From Burkholderiaceae bacterium (lineage in GTDB: Bacteria > Pseudomonadota > Gammaproteobacteria > Burkholderiales > Burkholderiaceae), in contig JASLEM010000030.1 of NCBI GenBank assembly GCA_030151165.1, forward strand, positions 1 to 24,691: 24,691 nucleotides of DNA, given 5' to 3'. Position 1 is the first letter of the stretch; each line of letters starts with the position of its first letter. Shown here in pieces: positions 15,390 to 24,427 of this stretch. A model generated the notes under the pieces. The model made no database searches. It saw nothing but the letters and a program-made list of their open reading frames with translations, and was not told where the DNA came from. The position numbers and the translations under genes are program-made.

Positions 15390-18300
15390 TCAGCTCTCGT
15401 CCTGCTCCGACGACGGCGCGATCTCGAGCACGTCGTCCGCGCGCTGCGGGCCGATGAGCGAGGGCTCGAGCATCTGCGCGGCGCGGCGGCGGTAGACCCA
15501 CACGATGCCGGTGCCGGAGCGCTCGTTGGCGATGCGGCGGATCTCGCGGTCGGCGACGCGCACGCCGGGCCCCTGCGCGGCCGCGATCAGGATCGGCCGG
15601 CCGACGGCCTTGACGGGCCCGGACATCGCGGCCGACAGGTCCTCCGGCTTGACGGCCAGCACGAGCCCGCGCCGCGGGCGCTCCGGCCAGCCGCCCATCG
15701 GCGCGTCGGCGCCCGTCGTCACGCACACCGCGACGCGATTGGTGACCTCGGACGCCGGCGACGCCGTCGAGCTGATGTTGATCAGCCGGAACACCTCGCC
15801 CGACTGCGCCGCATCGCCGGCATACGTGCCGAGCGCCCACTCGACGAGCCGCGTGCGCGGCTTCACCGCGAGCGTGCCCGCACCGAGACGGTTCAGCGCG
15901 AAGCCGATCAGCCAGGTCGGCACGCCCAGCACGGGGCGCGTGTGCAGCGTGGCGGTCGAGCTGCGCATCAGGGTGGATGTCCAGCCCGCGAGCGTCATCG
16001 CCTGCAGGTCGAGCGTGACCAGCGTCGCCGGCCGCGTGACGCGGATCGCGCAGAGCGTTTCCTCGAGCGCGGCGGGCGGCGAATCGCCGCTGACGACGAA
16101 GGTCTCCAGCCGCGTCTTCAGCGCTTCCCAGGCCTCGCGCGTGAAGGCCTCGCGCGGCGACTGGACAAAGAAGTTCGAGCCGATCCGGAACGCCTCGGTG
16201 ACGTCGCCGACGAGCGCGAGATCGTCGAGCACGCGATCGACGGCGCGTTCCATGAGCGGGCCGAGGCGCTCGGATTGCGTGACCGTGGCGGCGGTCTCGA
16301 GCCGCTCCATCGCCCACTCGACGCCCTCCGCGTCCAGCGTCGCGAAGCGCTGGCCCGACGACAGCGCGTCCATGCCGTTGGCGAGGCCCTCGTCCTCGCG
16401 CTCGGGCAGGCTGGCGGAGCCGCAGTAGGCCGCCATCACCAGCGTGCGGATCAGCGCGCGCCGGCTCGCCCGCAACATCTCGGCGAAGCCGATCGCGGCG
16501 CGGATGTCCTCCGTGCGCGTCGCCTGGTTGCCGCCGCCGCCGCGGATCAGCGCGAGGTTGGCGATCGCCGACTGCACGCGCGGCCACGCGGGCGTCGTCG
16601 GCAGCACGCGCATGCGGTCGCACAGCATCTCGAAGACGGGCCCCGGACTGCCGGGCAGCGGCGCGGCGGGGAACAGCATGCGCGACAGGTTGGCGTGCAC
16701 CTCGGCGATGAATTCGGCGGCCTCGTGCGCGCTCATGTCCTCGAGGCTCTGGCCCGCGGCGCGCACCGACTCGGCGACCTCGGTCGAGCCGGCCAGCAGC
16801 TCGTCGATCATCGTCGTCACCTCCTCGTTCGCGTCGCCGTCGAGGGCGGGCGCCGAGGCCGGCGTCGCCCGCAGCACGCCCGAGGGCAGATACCGCCAGC
16901 CGTATTCGACGACCTGGCCGTCGACGATGCGCTCGACGAGCAGCGACCGATCGCCCAGCAGCAGCGCCTGCACCACCGGCAGGCCCGGGTCGACGCGCGG
17001 GCTGAGCTCGATCGGCGGCAGCTGGCCCCAGGCCTTCATCGCGGCCGGCACGTCGGTCGCCGGGCCGAGGAAGCGGACCATGTCGTCAACCACGGCGTCG
17101 AGGAAGGCCCGGTCGTCGCGCGACAGCGCCTGCGCCGCCGTGCTCGCCGCCGCCGCGGCCTGCGCGCCGTCCTCCACGAGCTCGTCGAGGTTCATGCGCT
17201 CGACGAGGTAGGCGTGGAACTCGTCGCGATCCGCGCCCGACGCGAGCACGTCGCGCCCCTGCAGCCACTGGCGGCTCGGGAAGTACATTGCGTCGAGCAG
17301 CGTCTGCGACATGTCCGGCCGCTGCCGCAGCCACGAGCGAACGTGCGGCTGCGCGAGCTGCAGCTCGATCGCGACCTGAAACGTCAGGTCGATGCGGTAC
17401 GTGTACTCGCTGCGCACCACGCCGGGCGCGATCTGCACGCGGTTGGCGTCGCCGCGCATCGACGCGATCTCGCGCGTGAGCGCCAGCGCGTGCATCTGCG
17501 AGCGGTGGCGCAGCACCCACTTGAGCACTTCCAGGTCGACGGTGTCGCCGTCCATCAGGATCGTCGAGGACTGGTAGCTGTCGTCCGCGGCCGGGGCGCC
17601 GGGAGCGCCGGCGGCGCCGCGCTCGACGACCAGCACCTTGTCGAGATAGCCCGCGAAGTCGGCCGGCTGCCATGTGATCAGCAGCGGATGCGAGAAATAC
17701 GAATACGCCCGGCCGTATGCCGAGTCGCGACCCTGCATGCGCAGGTGCTCGAGGTAGCCGCGGTCGGTGAGGAAGCACGTGAAGACGTTCTCCGCGACCA
17801 GCTTCTTCAGGAAATGGATCATACCGACGAGCCGGTCGGGCAGGCCGCGCACCTTGTCGAGCTCGTCGATCACCAGCACCGGCGCGAGGCCCGCGTCGCG
17901 CAGGCGTTGCAGCAGCGTCGGCAGGATCCGGTCGAGCGTCCTGAGCGACAGGTCTGGGATGAAGGTGGTGTCGACCTGGCGCCCGGACTTGGCCGTGTGC
18001 GTGCGCGTCGACTTGAAGAACATCGACGACACCAGCGCCGACCCCAGCCCCGCCGCCAGCGCCAGGCCCAGGCTGTGCGCGCCCGCCGCGGCGCCGCCGG
18101 CCACGGCCGCGCCGGCGATGACGGAGGCGAGCGGCTTCGCCAGCTCCGCGCCGCGCGCCTCGTGGCCACTGCTCGTCTCGCTGACGTTCTCCTCGCCGCG
18201 CGCGGTGGTGTCCTGCGCGCTGATCTCGCCCGAGATGCGCTGGTGCGCGTTGCACATGCCGTTCAGCGCGACGAGCTCGCGCGAGCCCTGGTCGATGCGC

Positions 18301-18980
18301 GTCACGCCGTCGAACAGCACGCCGCACTGCAAGGCCTCCGCCATTTCCCAGAACTCGCGCAGCCGCGCGGCCGACGGGTCTTCCGCGAGCTCGATCTCGA
18401 ACTGCGCCGCCAGCTCGGCGAACGCGACGCGGTCCGCCTGCGACCGTTGCCGGCCGTCGGACGGCCGCGCCTCGGCCGCCGCCGCGCTGCCGAAGCGGTC
18501 GGCGCGTTCGGGCGACACCGGCACCCGCGCCGCGAACTCGCTCGTCACCAGCCGCGCGCGATACGCCCGACCGAACTCCTTCACGACCGCGCGGTGGATG
18601 CCCAGGATGATCTGCTTGAGCGCGGCGTTGGCCTGCGCCGCCGGGCGCTGCGACTCGGGCGGCGACTCGTCGGCGTCCGACTCGAACAGGCTCGGGCCGT
18701 GCAGGAAGATCGGCAGCGGGCGAAGCAGGCCCTCGTCCGACCGGCGGCTCAGGCGCAGCACCTTGTCGAGCGCGTCGGCGACCAGCGTCGTCTTGCCCGA
18801 GCCGCGGTGGCCGGCGATGAGGAACGAGCGGCCGTGCAGCTCGCCGCGGCAGTAGCGTGTCAGCTCGAGCCGCAGCACGCGGCCGGCGTCGGACTGCGCA
18901 TTGCGCACGAGGCCTTCGCTCGCGAACTGCGTGGAGGCATCGCTGAGCGGCTCGGCGCCTTCGGTGACCAGGATCGCCAT
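15390..18980 (-). CDS. KAP-like P-loop NTPase with membrane insert
   Basis: 1196 residues. Walker A is AGHRGSGKTT (56-65) and Walker B VLVIDELDKV (368-377). Between them is an unusually long stretch with a hydrophobic Gly/Ala-rich region at about 284-322, long enough for a two-helix hairpin. A membrane insert between Walker A and B is the hallmark of KAP-family NTPases (Kidins220/ARMS, PifA), and the segment after Walker B (LVGMIHFLKKLVAENVFTCFLTDRGYLEHL) fits their pattern. The ~700 residues after about 500 are helical, with no domain I recognise. It starts 7 bases after the stop of a small membrane protein gene and lacks its own Shine-Dalgarno, so coupling is likely. It may belong to a conflict or envelope-associated system, but no effector domain is visible. 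Confidence 0.7.
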   Translation of the reverse strand: MAILVTEGAEPLSDASTQFASEGLVRNAQSDAGRVLRLELTRYCRGELHGRSFLIAGHRGSGKTTLVADALDKVLRLSRRSDEGLLRPLPIFLHGPSLFESDADESPPESQRPAAQANAALKQIILGIHRAVVKEFGRAYRARLVTSEFAARVPVSPERADRFGSAAAAEARPSDGRQRSQADRVAFAELAAQFEIELAEDPSAARLREFWEMAEALQCGVLFDGVTRIDQGSRELVALNGMCNAHQRISGEISAQDTTARGEENVSETSSGHEARGAELAKPLASVIAGAAVAGGAAAGAHSLGLALAAGLGSALVSSMFFKSTRTHTAKSGRQVDTTFIPDLSLRTLDRILPTLLQRLRDAGLAPVLVIDELDKVRGLPDRLVGMIHFLKKLVAENVFTCFLTDRGYLEHLRMQGRDSAYGRAYSYFSHPLLITWQPADFAGYLDKVLVVERGAAGAPGAPAADDSYQSSTILMDGDTVDLEVLKWVLRHRSQMHALALTREIASMRGDANRVQIAPGVVRSEYTYRIDLTFQVAIELQLAQPHVRSWLRQRPDMSQTLLDAMYFPSRQWLQGRDVLASGADRDEFHAYLVERMNLDELVEDGAQAAAAASTAAQALSRDDRAFLDAVVDDMVRFLGPATDVPAAMKAWGQLPPIELSPRVDPGLPVVQALLLGDRSLLVERIVDGQVVEYGWRYLPSGVLRATPASAPALDGDANEEVTTMIDELLAGSTEVAESVRAAGQSLEDMSAHEAAEFIAEVHANLSRMLFPAAPLPGSPGPVFEMLCDRMRVLPTTPAWPRVQSAIANLALIRGGGGNQATRTEDIRAAIGFAEMLRASRRALIRTLVMAAYCGSASLPEREDEGLANGMDALSSGQRFATLDAEGVEWAMERLETAATVTQSERLGPLMERAVDRVLDDLALVGDVTEAFRIGSNFFVQSPREAFTREAWEALKTRLETFVVSGDSPPAALEETLCAIRVTRPATLVTLDLQAMTLAGWTSTLMRSSTATLHTRPVLGVPTWLIGFALNRLGAGTLAVKPRTRLVEWALGTYAGDAAQSGEVFRLINISSTASPASEVTNRVAVCVTTGADAPMGGWPERPRRGLVLAVKPEDLSAAMSGPVKAVGRPILIAAAQGPGVRVADREIRRIANERSGTGIVWVYRRRAAQMLEPSLIGPQRADDVLEIAPSSEQDES

Positions 18981-18987
18981 CGCGCGC

Positions 18988-19458
18988 TCACTTCCCGCCG
19001 CTGGCCGACGGCGCGACCAGGGACGCGGACCCGGGCACCGCCTCCGCCTTCATGCCCGAACCCGTACCCGTACGCGCGCCACCGCCCTCGCCCGTCGCTT
19101 CTTCCTTGACCGGCACCCGCGCCATCGCGAGCAGCACCGCCAGCACCACCAGCGCCAGGCCGCAACCCGTCTTCACCAGCGCGCCCGACATCTGCCACCC
19201 CGTGCTGCTGCCGCCGAAGCCGCTCGCATGCCGCCGGAACCAGAAGCCGCCGGACGATGCGCTGCCCACCGCCGACGCGACCAGCCAGACGCCGGCGGCG
19301 GCGAGCACGAGGGCCGTCGCGGCGACCAGCATGTCCGGCACCAGCACGGCCCAACCCGGCGCCGCCGCGGCATCGCCCGCCGCCGCGGCCGCAGGCCCTG
19401 CCGCCGCCGCGAGCACGCCGGCCGCGGCCATCGCCCGCACGAGGAATCCCCATCGCAT
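18988..19458 (-). CDS. small membrane protein with signal peptide, partner of the KAP-like NTPase
   Basis: 156 residues, not recognised. A signal peptide (about 1-27, ending in an Ala run) is followed by two hydrophobic segments at about 36-64 and 93-114, separated by a glycine/serine-rich loop (GSASSGGFWFRRHASGFGGSS region, two aromatics and two arginines). The tail (115-156) is low-complexity Gly/Ala/Ser. Start ATG 19458 is preceded by GGGGAGGCG at a good distance; the 19-codon in-frame extension upstream is not needed. Only 7 bases separate it from the NTPase gene, so the two are almost certainly cotranscribed and may form one membrane complex. Confidence 0.65.
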   Translation of the reverse strand: MRWGFLVRAMAAAGVLAAAAGPAAAAAGDAAAAPGWAVLVPDMLVAATALVLAAAGVWLVASAVGSASSGGFWFRRHASGFGGSSTGWQMSGALVKTGCGLALVVLAVLLAMARVPVKEEATGEGGGARTGTGSGMKAEAVPGSASLVAPSASGGK

Positions 19459-19563
19459 CGTTTCGCCTCCCCTGGTCACACGAGGGCCGGACGACCCGGC
19501 CCGGCGACCCGACATTGGGTGTCAGCGGCGGGGCGGTGTCAAGACGAGCGGCGTGGGGTTGCC

Positions 19564-19956
19564 TCAACCGGCGAAAATCCAGAGCCAGGCGATCACGCCG
19601 CAGACCGCGCCCGCGACGAACACGGCCCGGAGCCAGGACGGCGCGTGCGGCGACTCCGCGACCTCGTCGTCCAGCCGTGTGCTGAAGAAGCCGAACAGGA
19701 AATGCACGATGCCTTCGAGCAGGGCGAAGGCGGCTTCCACGAACAGGCCGCCGAAGAGCGCTCCAGCCAGCGCTGCGCCGAGGAACATCCTGCCGAACCA
19801 AGCCCTGTCGTCCGTGCGGGAGACCGCCACGGCGCCGAGCACCGCGCCGAGGATCATCCCTGCGAACAATCCCACGGCGGCGCCACCGGCCGCGGCCATC
19901 AACGGGTGGTCGGGCGCGGTCTTCGCGGGCACATCGTCGTCTTTGCGAACGGGCAT
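19564..19956 (-). CDS. small membrane protein, unknown function
   Basis: 130 residues, not recognised. A charged N-terminus (MPVRKDDDVP) precedes a glycine-zipper-like helix (about 20-45: GGAAVGLFAGMILGAVLGAVAV region). Further hydrophobic segments lie at 57-92, enough for one or two helices with an embedded glutamate, and at 109-128. ATG 19956 is fixed by GGAGGAG five bases upstream. It lies 105 bases before the signal-peptide membrane gene on the same strand and 22 bases after the helicase stop, so it may be cotranscribed with either neighbour. Confidence 0.6.
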   Translation of the reverse strand: MPVRKDDDVPAKTAPDHPLMAAAGGAAVGLFAGMILGAVLGAVAVSRTDDRAWFGRMFLGAALAGALFGGLFVEAAFALLEGIVHFLFGFFSTRLDDEVAESPHAPSWLRAVFVAGAVCGVIAWLWIFAG

Positions 19957-19978
19957 GGCGGCTCCTCCGCGCCGCACT

Positions 19979-22900
19979 CTACTCCGGCTGCTCGTCCCCG
20001 CGCATCAGTGCCAGCAGCTCGCGCGCCATCGGCACGGCCGCGGCGGCGGTGCCGTCGGACTCGAGCACGCTGTCGGCCAGCTCGCGCTTGGTCTGGTGCA
20101 GCGTCAGGATCTTCTCCTCCAGCGTGCCGCCGTTGACGAGGCGATAGACCGTCACCGGCCGCTGCTGGCCGATGCGGTGCGCGCGGCCGCTGGCCTGGTC
20201 TTCCGCGGCCGGGTTCCACCACGGGTCGGCGATCACGACGTAGTCGGCCACCGTCAGGTTCAGCCCGAAGCCGCCGGCCTTCAGGCTGATGAGGAACAGG
20301 TGGCCCTCGCCGTTCTGGAACGCCTCGACGCGGCGCGTGCGCTCCGCGGCCGGCGTGCTGCCGTCCAGGTACTGGTAGGCGATGTCCGCTGCATCGAGCG
20401 GTTCGCGCAGCAGCGCCAGGAAGTCGACGAACTGGCTGAAGACGAGCGCCTTGTGGCCGTTGGCGACGAGCTCGGTCGCGAGGTCGGCGAACGCCATCAC
20501 CTTCGCGCCCGGGCGCTTGAGCGTCGGCGTGACCAGGCGCGGGTCGCACGCGGCGCGGCGCAGGCGCGTCAGGCCGGCGAGGATGTTGAGGTGCGCCTGG
20601 CCGGCGCCGTCGCCCGAGAGGCTCTTCTCCGCCGCGACCAGCGCCTCGCGCCGCAGCGCCTCGTAGTGCGCCTTCTCGGCATCGTCGCCCTGCACCTGCA
20701 GCACGAGCTCGGTGCGCGGCGGCAGGTCGGCGAGCACCTGGGCCTTGGTGCGGCGCAGGATGAACGGCGCGATGAGGCGCTTGAGCGTGCGCTGCGCGGC
20801 GCGATCCTGCTGGCGCTCGATCAGGTTGGCGAAGCGCTCGTTGAAGCGCGCCGCCGTGCCGAGCAGCCCCGGGTTGCACGCGCGCATCACCGACCACAGC
20901 TCGCCGAGCCGGTTCTCGATCGGCGTGCCCGACATCGCGAGACGGAACGTCGCCTGCAGCGCGAACACCGCCTGGCTGCGCTTGGCCGCGGCGTTCTTGA
21001 TCGCCTGCGCCTCGTCGAGCACCAGCGTCGCCCAGAGCTTGTCGGCGAACGCGTCGCCGTCGATCTGCAGCATCGGGTAGGAGACGAGCAACACGTCGTG
21101 CCGGCCCATCTCGCCGATGACGTGCGCGCGCTCGGTGGTGCTGCCGCGCTCGGCGTAGACATGCACGCGCAGCGACGGCGCGAAGCGCGCGGCCTCGCTG
21201 CGCCAGTTGCCCAGCAGCGACGTGGGCATGACGACCAGCGCCGGCCCGTTCGCGGCGCGCGCGAGCAGGATTGCGAGCGCCTGCAGCGTCTTGCCCAGGC
21301 CCATGTCGTCGGCCAGGCATGCCCCGAGGCCGGCCGACGCGAGCCGCATCGCCCACTCGAAGCCTTCCTCCTGGTACGGCCGCAGCTGCGCCTGCAGCGT
21401 GGACGGCAACGCCGGCACGATGCGGCGCGCGTCGTCGAGCGCCTGCAGCCGCGCCGCATATCCCGCATCGTGTTCGACGTGCGCGCCCTCGGACGCCGCC
21501 TGCAGCCACGGCGCGGCGATCGTCGGAAGGCGCAGCTCGTCGAGCGTCTGGTTCTTGCCGGACTGCGCCTCGGCGACGGCGGCGATGTCGGCCACGCGCT
21601 CGCGCAGCTCCTGCGTCAGCGCGAGGAAGCGGCCGTCGCCGAGCGGCATGAAGCGGCTGCGGCCCGAGCCCGCGAACGTGATCAGCTGCTGCAGGCCGAC
21701 GACCAGCTCCTCGTCGATCTTCAGCTCGCCCTGCAGGCCGAGCCAGTCCTCGTGCGTCTTCACCTTCAGCGTCAGCTGGTCGAGCGCGCCCGCGGCCACG
21801 CGCACGGGCCGGCCCTGCGGCCAGTCGAGCGCGGCGATCGACGTGTGCGGCTGCAGTCGCTCGACGAGCGCGAGCGCGTCGTCGGCCGCGTCGAGCAGCC
21901 ATTCGCACGGCGCGTCCGGCGGCAGCTCGGGCAGCATCGGGCAGGCGTCGAGCACCCATTCGAGATGCTGGCGCTCGAGCTTCAGGTCGCGCTGCACGCC
22001 GACGCTCTCGCCCTTCAGCGTCGCGACGACGCGCGCCCGGCCGCGGCCCGGGATCAGGCGCGGGCCGACGCTGGCGTAGTCGGCGCCGAAGGGCGCGGCG
22101 ACGAGCCGCAGCTGCAGGCCCTCGCCGACCGGCTGGAGCTCGGCGCGCAGGCGCGACTCGGGCTCGACCTCGCGCGCGGCCTGCGCGGTCCGCGCGTCGT
22201 CGGCGTGGATGCGGAAATGGCTGCCGAGGCCCGTCAGCACCTCCTGCAGCTGCGCGGCGCCCTGGCGCGGGATGTCGAGACCGTCCGGCCCCAGCAGCTG
22301 CGCGACGCGCTTCTGCGACGGCGTCAGCCGGATCAGCTTCGCGCGCTGCGGGCCGTCGCGCCAGATCGAGACGAGGCGCAGCGCGTCGAGCTCCTTCTGC
22401 TCGGCCTCGCTGCCGGCCCAGCGCGCGACGGCCGCGTCGTTGGCCACCTGCAGCGCGGGCTGCATGCGCACGCGCAGGCGCTCGCCGGCGTCGACCACCT
22501 CGAGCTCCGGGCCGGCCTCGACGAGCTCGATGAAGGTATCGGGCGCCTCGGCGAACGCAACGTGCGGATGCGTCATCAACGCGCCGACCGCCTGCGCGAG
22601 ATCGAGCCGCAGCGCGCGGCCGAAGCTCTCCTGGCGGATCGCGCGGACGACGCCCGCGTCGGCCGGCGTGAGCGTCTGCGCGCCGCGCTGCAGGCGGCTC
22701 AGCGGCACTTCCTTCAGCTGGCCCCAGCCGCGCACGCCGCGCTTCTGCTCGTGCGGCACGAGCGAGCGCACGGCGCCGTTGGGGCCGGTCTCGAGCAGCC
22801 ACACGATGCGTTGGTCCGACGGCGCCGCGGTACCCGGTGCCGTATCGCCCGGTTCGCCGAGCGCGCGCAGCGCGGCGAGCGCGACCTGCCAGCGCTCGAG

Positions 22901-24394
22901 GCCCGCGGGCACGAAGAACCACGACGGCGCGGGCTCGCCGCCCAGCACGCGCATCGCGGCGTCGAGCTGCTCGGCCTGCGCATCGAGGCCCGCGGCGTCG
23001 AGCGCGCTCTTCAGGTGCTGCGCCGAATCGGCCTCGCCCGGCGGCAGCGGCTCGGCCATCGAGCCTTCCTTGAGCCACGCGCGCATCAGCCAGCGGCCGA
23101 GGTCGAGCGGCGAGACGACGCGCGACGCGCCGCTGCGATACCCCCACTGGCTGCCGTACGGCAGGAAGGGCTTGTGGTCGCGCGGCACGATGCCCAGCCG
23201 CATCTGGATCGCGAGCGCGATCGCGCCGAGCGGCGTGTCGAGCACCGGATCGCGCTTGCCGCCCTCGGCGAGGCAGAACTTCAGCGCCTTGTCGAGGTGC
23301 GCCGGCGTCTGTTGCGCCAGCAGCGCGAGCACGTTGGGCAGCGCGACCGACAGCGGCACCAAGCCGCGCCGCTTGCCGGTCGCCTTGCGCAGCGCGGCAC
23401 TCGCCGCATCGAACTCCGGCTCGGCCTGCGACCAGCGGCCCTGCGACGCGAGCGCCGCGGCACCGATCGCCTGCGCCGACGCGCGCCGCATCGACGGCGA
23501 CGCGGGCGAAGCCGGCATCGCGCCGCGCGCGACCACGGTCGACCCGTGCGACGCGAGCATCGCGGCGAGCAGGTCGTCGTCGGGCGGCGCGTCGATCGCC
23601 GGGCCCAGCAGCGTGCCGAACGAACCGACCCACTCGGGGCCGCGTCGTTCGACGCCATCGGAAAGCAGGCGGTCGTGCGCGAGCGCCCAGCGCAGGCGAT
23701 GGGTGTGCGGCGCGTCGTCGGCCTGCACCAGCGCGGCGGCCCTCGCGCGGACGAACGCCGCGCCGAGCGCGACGCCGGTCTGCAGCGTCGCGCCGATCCG
23801 GTCGAGCGACTGCGCCAGCAGCTCGCTGCGCAGCGCCGCGTGCAGGCGGTCGAACAGCGTCTCGTCGACGCACTCGGCGACGGCGGTGTCGAGCAGCGCG
23901 GGGATGTCGTGCAGGCCTGGCGGCAGGCGATTGAGCAGCAGCGCGAGGTCGGCCGGGCTCGCGCCGTTCATCGCGTCGAGGCGCACGCGCGCGATCGCGG
24001 CGGTCAGCGTCGGGAAGCGGCCGTGGCCCTGGCGCTCGAGGTGCAGCACGGAGTAGCCGTCCGCATGCGCGAGCGCGGCTTGCAGCGTCGCGTGCGGCAC
24101 GCGCGCGAGCAGGCTCGCATACACCACGGGGTACAGCGCGGACGGCAGCGTCCAGAAGCCGGGGCGGCGCTCGTCGTCGTTCGCGAGACCCGCCGTCTGC
24201 AGGCGCGCGAGCGTGTGGCGCACGAGCTCCTGCGTCGGCGCGACCGCGCCTCGCGAACGCAGCGCGGGCGAGGCCAGCGCATCGCCGACCCACGTGCGCG
24301 CCCGCGAGATCGCGCCGAGCGCGAGCGCGCCCAGCACGTCACGCGCGGCAGGGTCGAGCGCGGCGAGGTCGTCCTGCCACGGCGACGCGCTCAT
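19979..24394 (-). CDS. large SNF2-family DEAD/DEAH-type helicase/translocase
   Basis: 1471 residues. The C-terminal ~470 form a complete SNF2 motor: motif I DDMGLGKT (K1035), motif II DEAQ (1127-1130), motif III SGTPIENR (from 1155), and the second RecA lobe with VFSQFVDFLALL, SLKAGGFGLNL and motif VI SGRAHRIGQ (1402-1410). Such enzymes use ATP to move along double-stranded DNA and remodel protein-DNA complexes. The first ~1000 residues contain no domain I can name; they look alpha-helical at first, then turn beta-rich (residues 600-900) before the motor. No SWIM zinc finger is seen. Start ATG 24394 (MSASPWQDDLAALDP) lies 33 bases after the UPF0149-like stop. Its biological role in bacteria is unproven; repair or transcription recycling are possible. 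Confidence 0.88.
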   Translation of the reverse strand: MSASPWQDDLAALDPAARDVLGALALGAISRARTWVGDALASPALRSRGAVAPTQELVRHTLARLQTAGLANDDERRPGFWTLPSALYPVVYASLLARVPHATLQAALAHADGYSVLHLERQGHGRFPTLTAAIARVRLDAMNGASPADLALLLNRLPPGLHDIPALLDTAVAECVDETLFDRLHAALRSELLAQSLDRIGATLQTGVALGAAFVRARAAALVQADDAPHTHRLRWALAHDRLLSDGVERRGPEWVGSFGTLLGPAIDAPPDDDLLAAMLASHGSTVVARGAMPASPASPSMRRASAQAIGAAALASQGRWSQAEPEFDAASAALRKATGKRRGLVPLSVALPNVLALLAQQTPAHLDKALKFCLAEGGKRDPVLDTPLGAIALAIQMRLGIVPRDHKPFLPYGSQWGYRSGASRVVSPLDLGRWLMRAWLKEGSMAEPLPPGEADSAQHLKSALDAAGLDAQAEQLDAAMRVLGGEPAPSWFFVPAGLERWQVALAALRALGEPGDTAPGTAAPSDQRIVWLLETGPNGAVRSLVPHEQKRGVRGWGQLKEVPLSRLQRGAQTLTPADAGVVRAIRQESFGRALRLDLAQAVGALMTHPHVAFAEAPDTFIELVEAGPELEVVDAGERLRVRMQPALQVANDAAVARWAGSEAEQKELDALRLVSIWRDGPQRAKLIRLTPSQKRVAQLLGPDGLDIPRQGAAQLQEVLTGLGSHFRIHADDARTAQAAREVEPESRLRAELQPVGEGLQLRLVAAPFGADYASVGPRLIPGRGRARVVATLKGESVGVQRDLKLERQHLEWVLDACPMLPELPPDAPCEWLLDAADDALALVERLQPHTSIAALDWPQGRPVRVAAGALDQLTLKVKTHEDWLGLQGELKIDEELVVGLQQLITFAGSGRSRFMPLGDGRFLALTQELRERVADIAAVAEAQSGKNQTLDELRLPTIAAPWLQAASEGAHVEHDAGYAARLQALDDARRIVPALPSTLQAQLRPYQEEGFEWAMRLASAGLGACLADDMGLGKTLQALAILLARAANGPALVVMPTSLLGNWRSEAARFAPSLRVHVYAERGSTTERAHVIGEMGRHDVLLVSYPMLQIDGDAFADKLWATLVLDEAQAIKNAAAKRSQAVFALQATFRLAMSGTPIENRLGELWSVMRACNPGLLGTAARFNERFANLIERQQDRAAQRTLKRLIAPFILRRTKAQVLADLPPRTELVLQVQGDDAEKAHYEALRREALVAAEKSLSGDGAGQAHLNILAGLTRLRRAACDPRLVTPTLKRPGAKVMAFADLATELVANGHKALVFSQFVDFLALLREPLDAADIAYQYLDGSTPAAERTRRVEAFQNGEGHLFLISLKAGGFGLNLTVADYVVIADPWWNPAAEDQASGRAHRIGQQRPVTVYRLVNGGTLEEKILTLHQTKRELADSVLESDGTAAAAVPMARELLALMRGDEQPE

Positions 24395-24427
24395 CGTTCG
24401 CGCCGGTTCAGCGGAGCGCGGCCGTCG

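Noticed and set aside
15303..19109. 1268-codon + strand open frame
   Set aside because: Antisense to the NTPase gene; composition dominated by Arg/Ala/Gln/His repeats typical of shadows, and no motif. The - strand frame has Walker A and B motifs.
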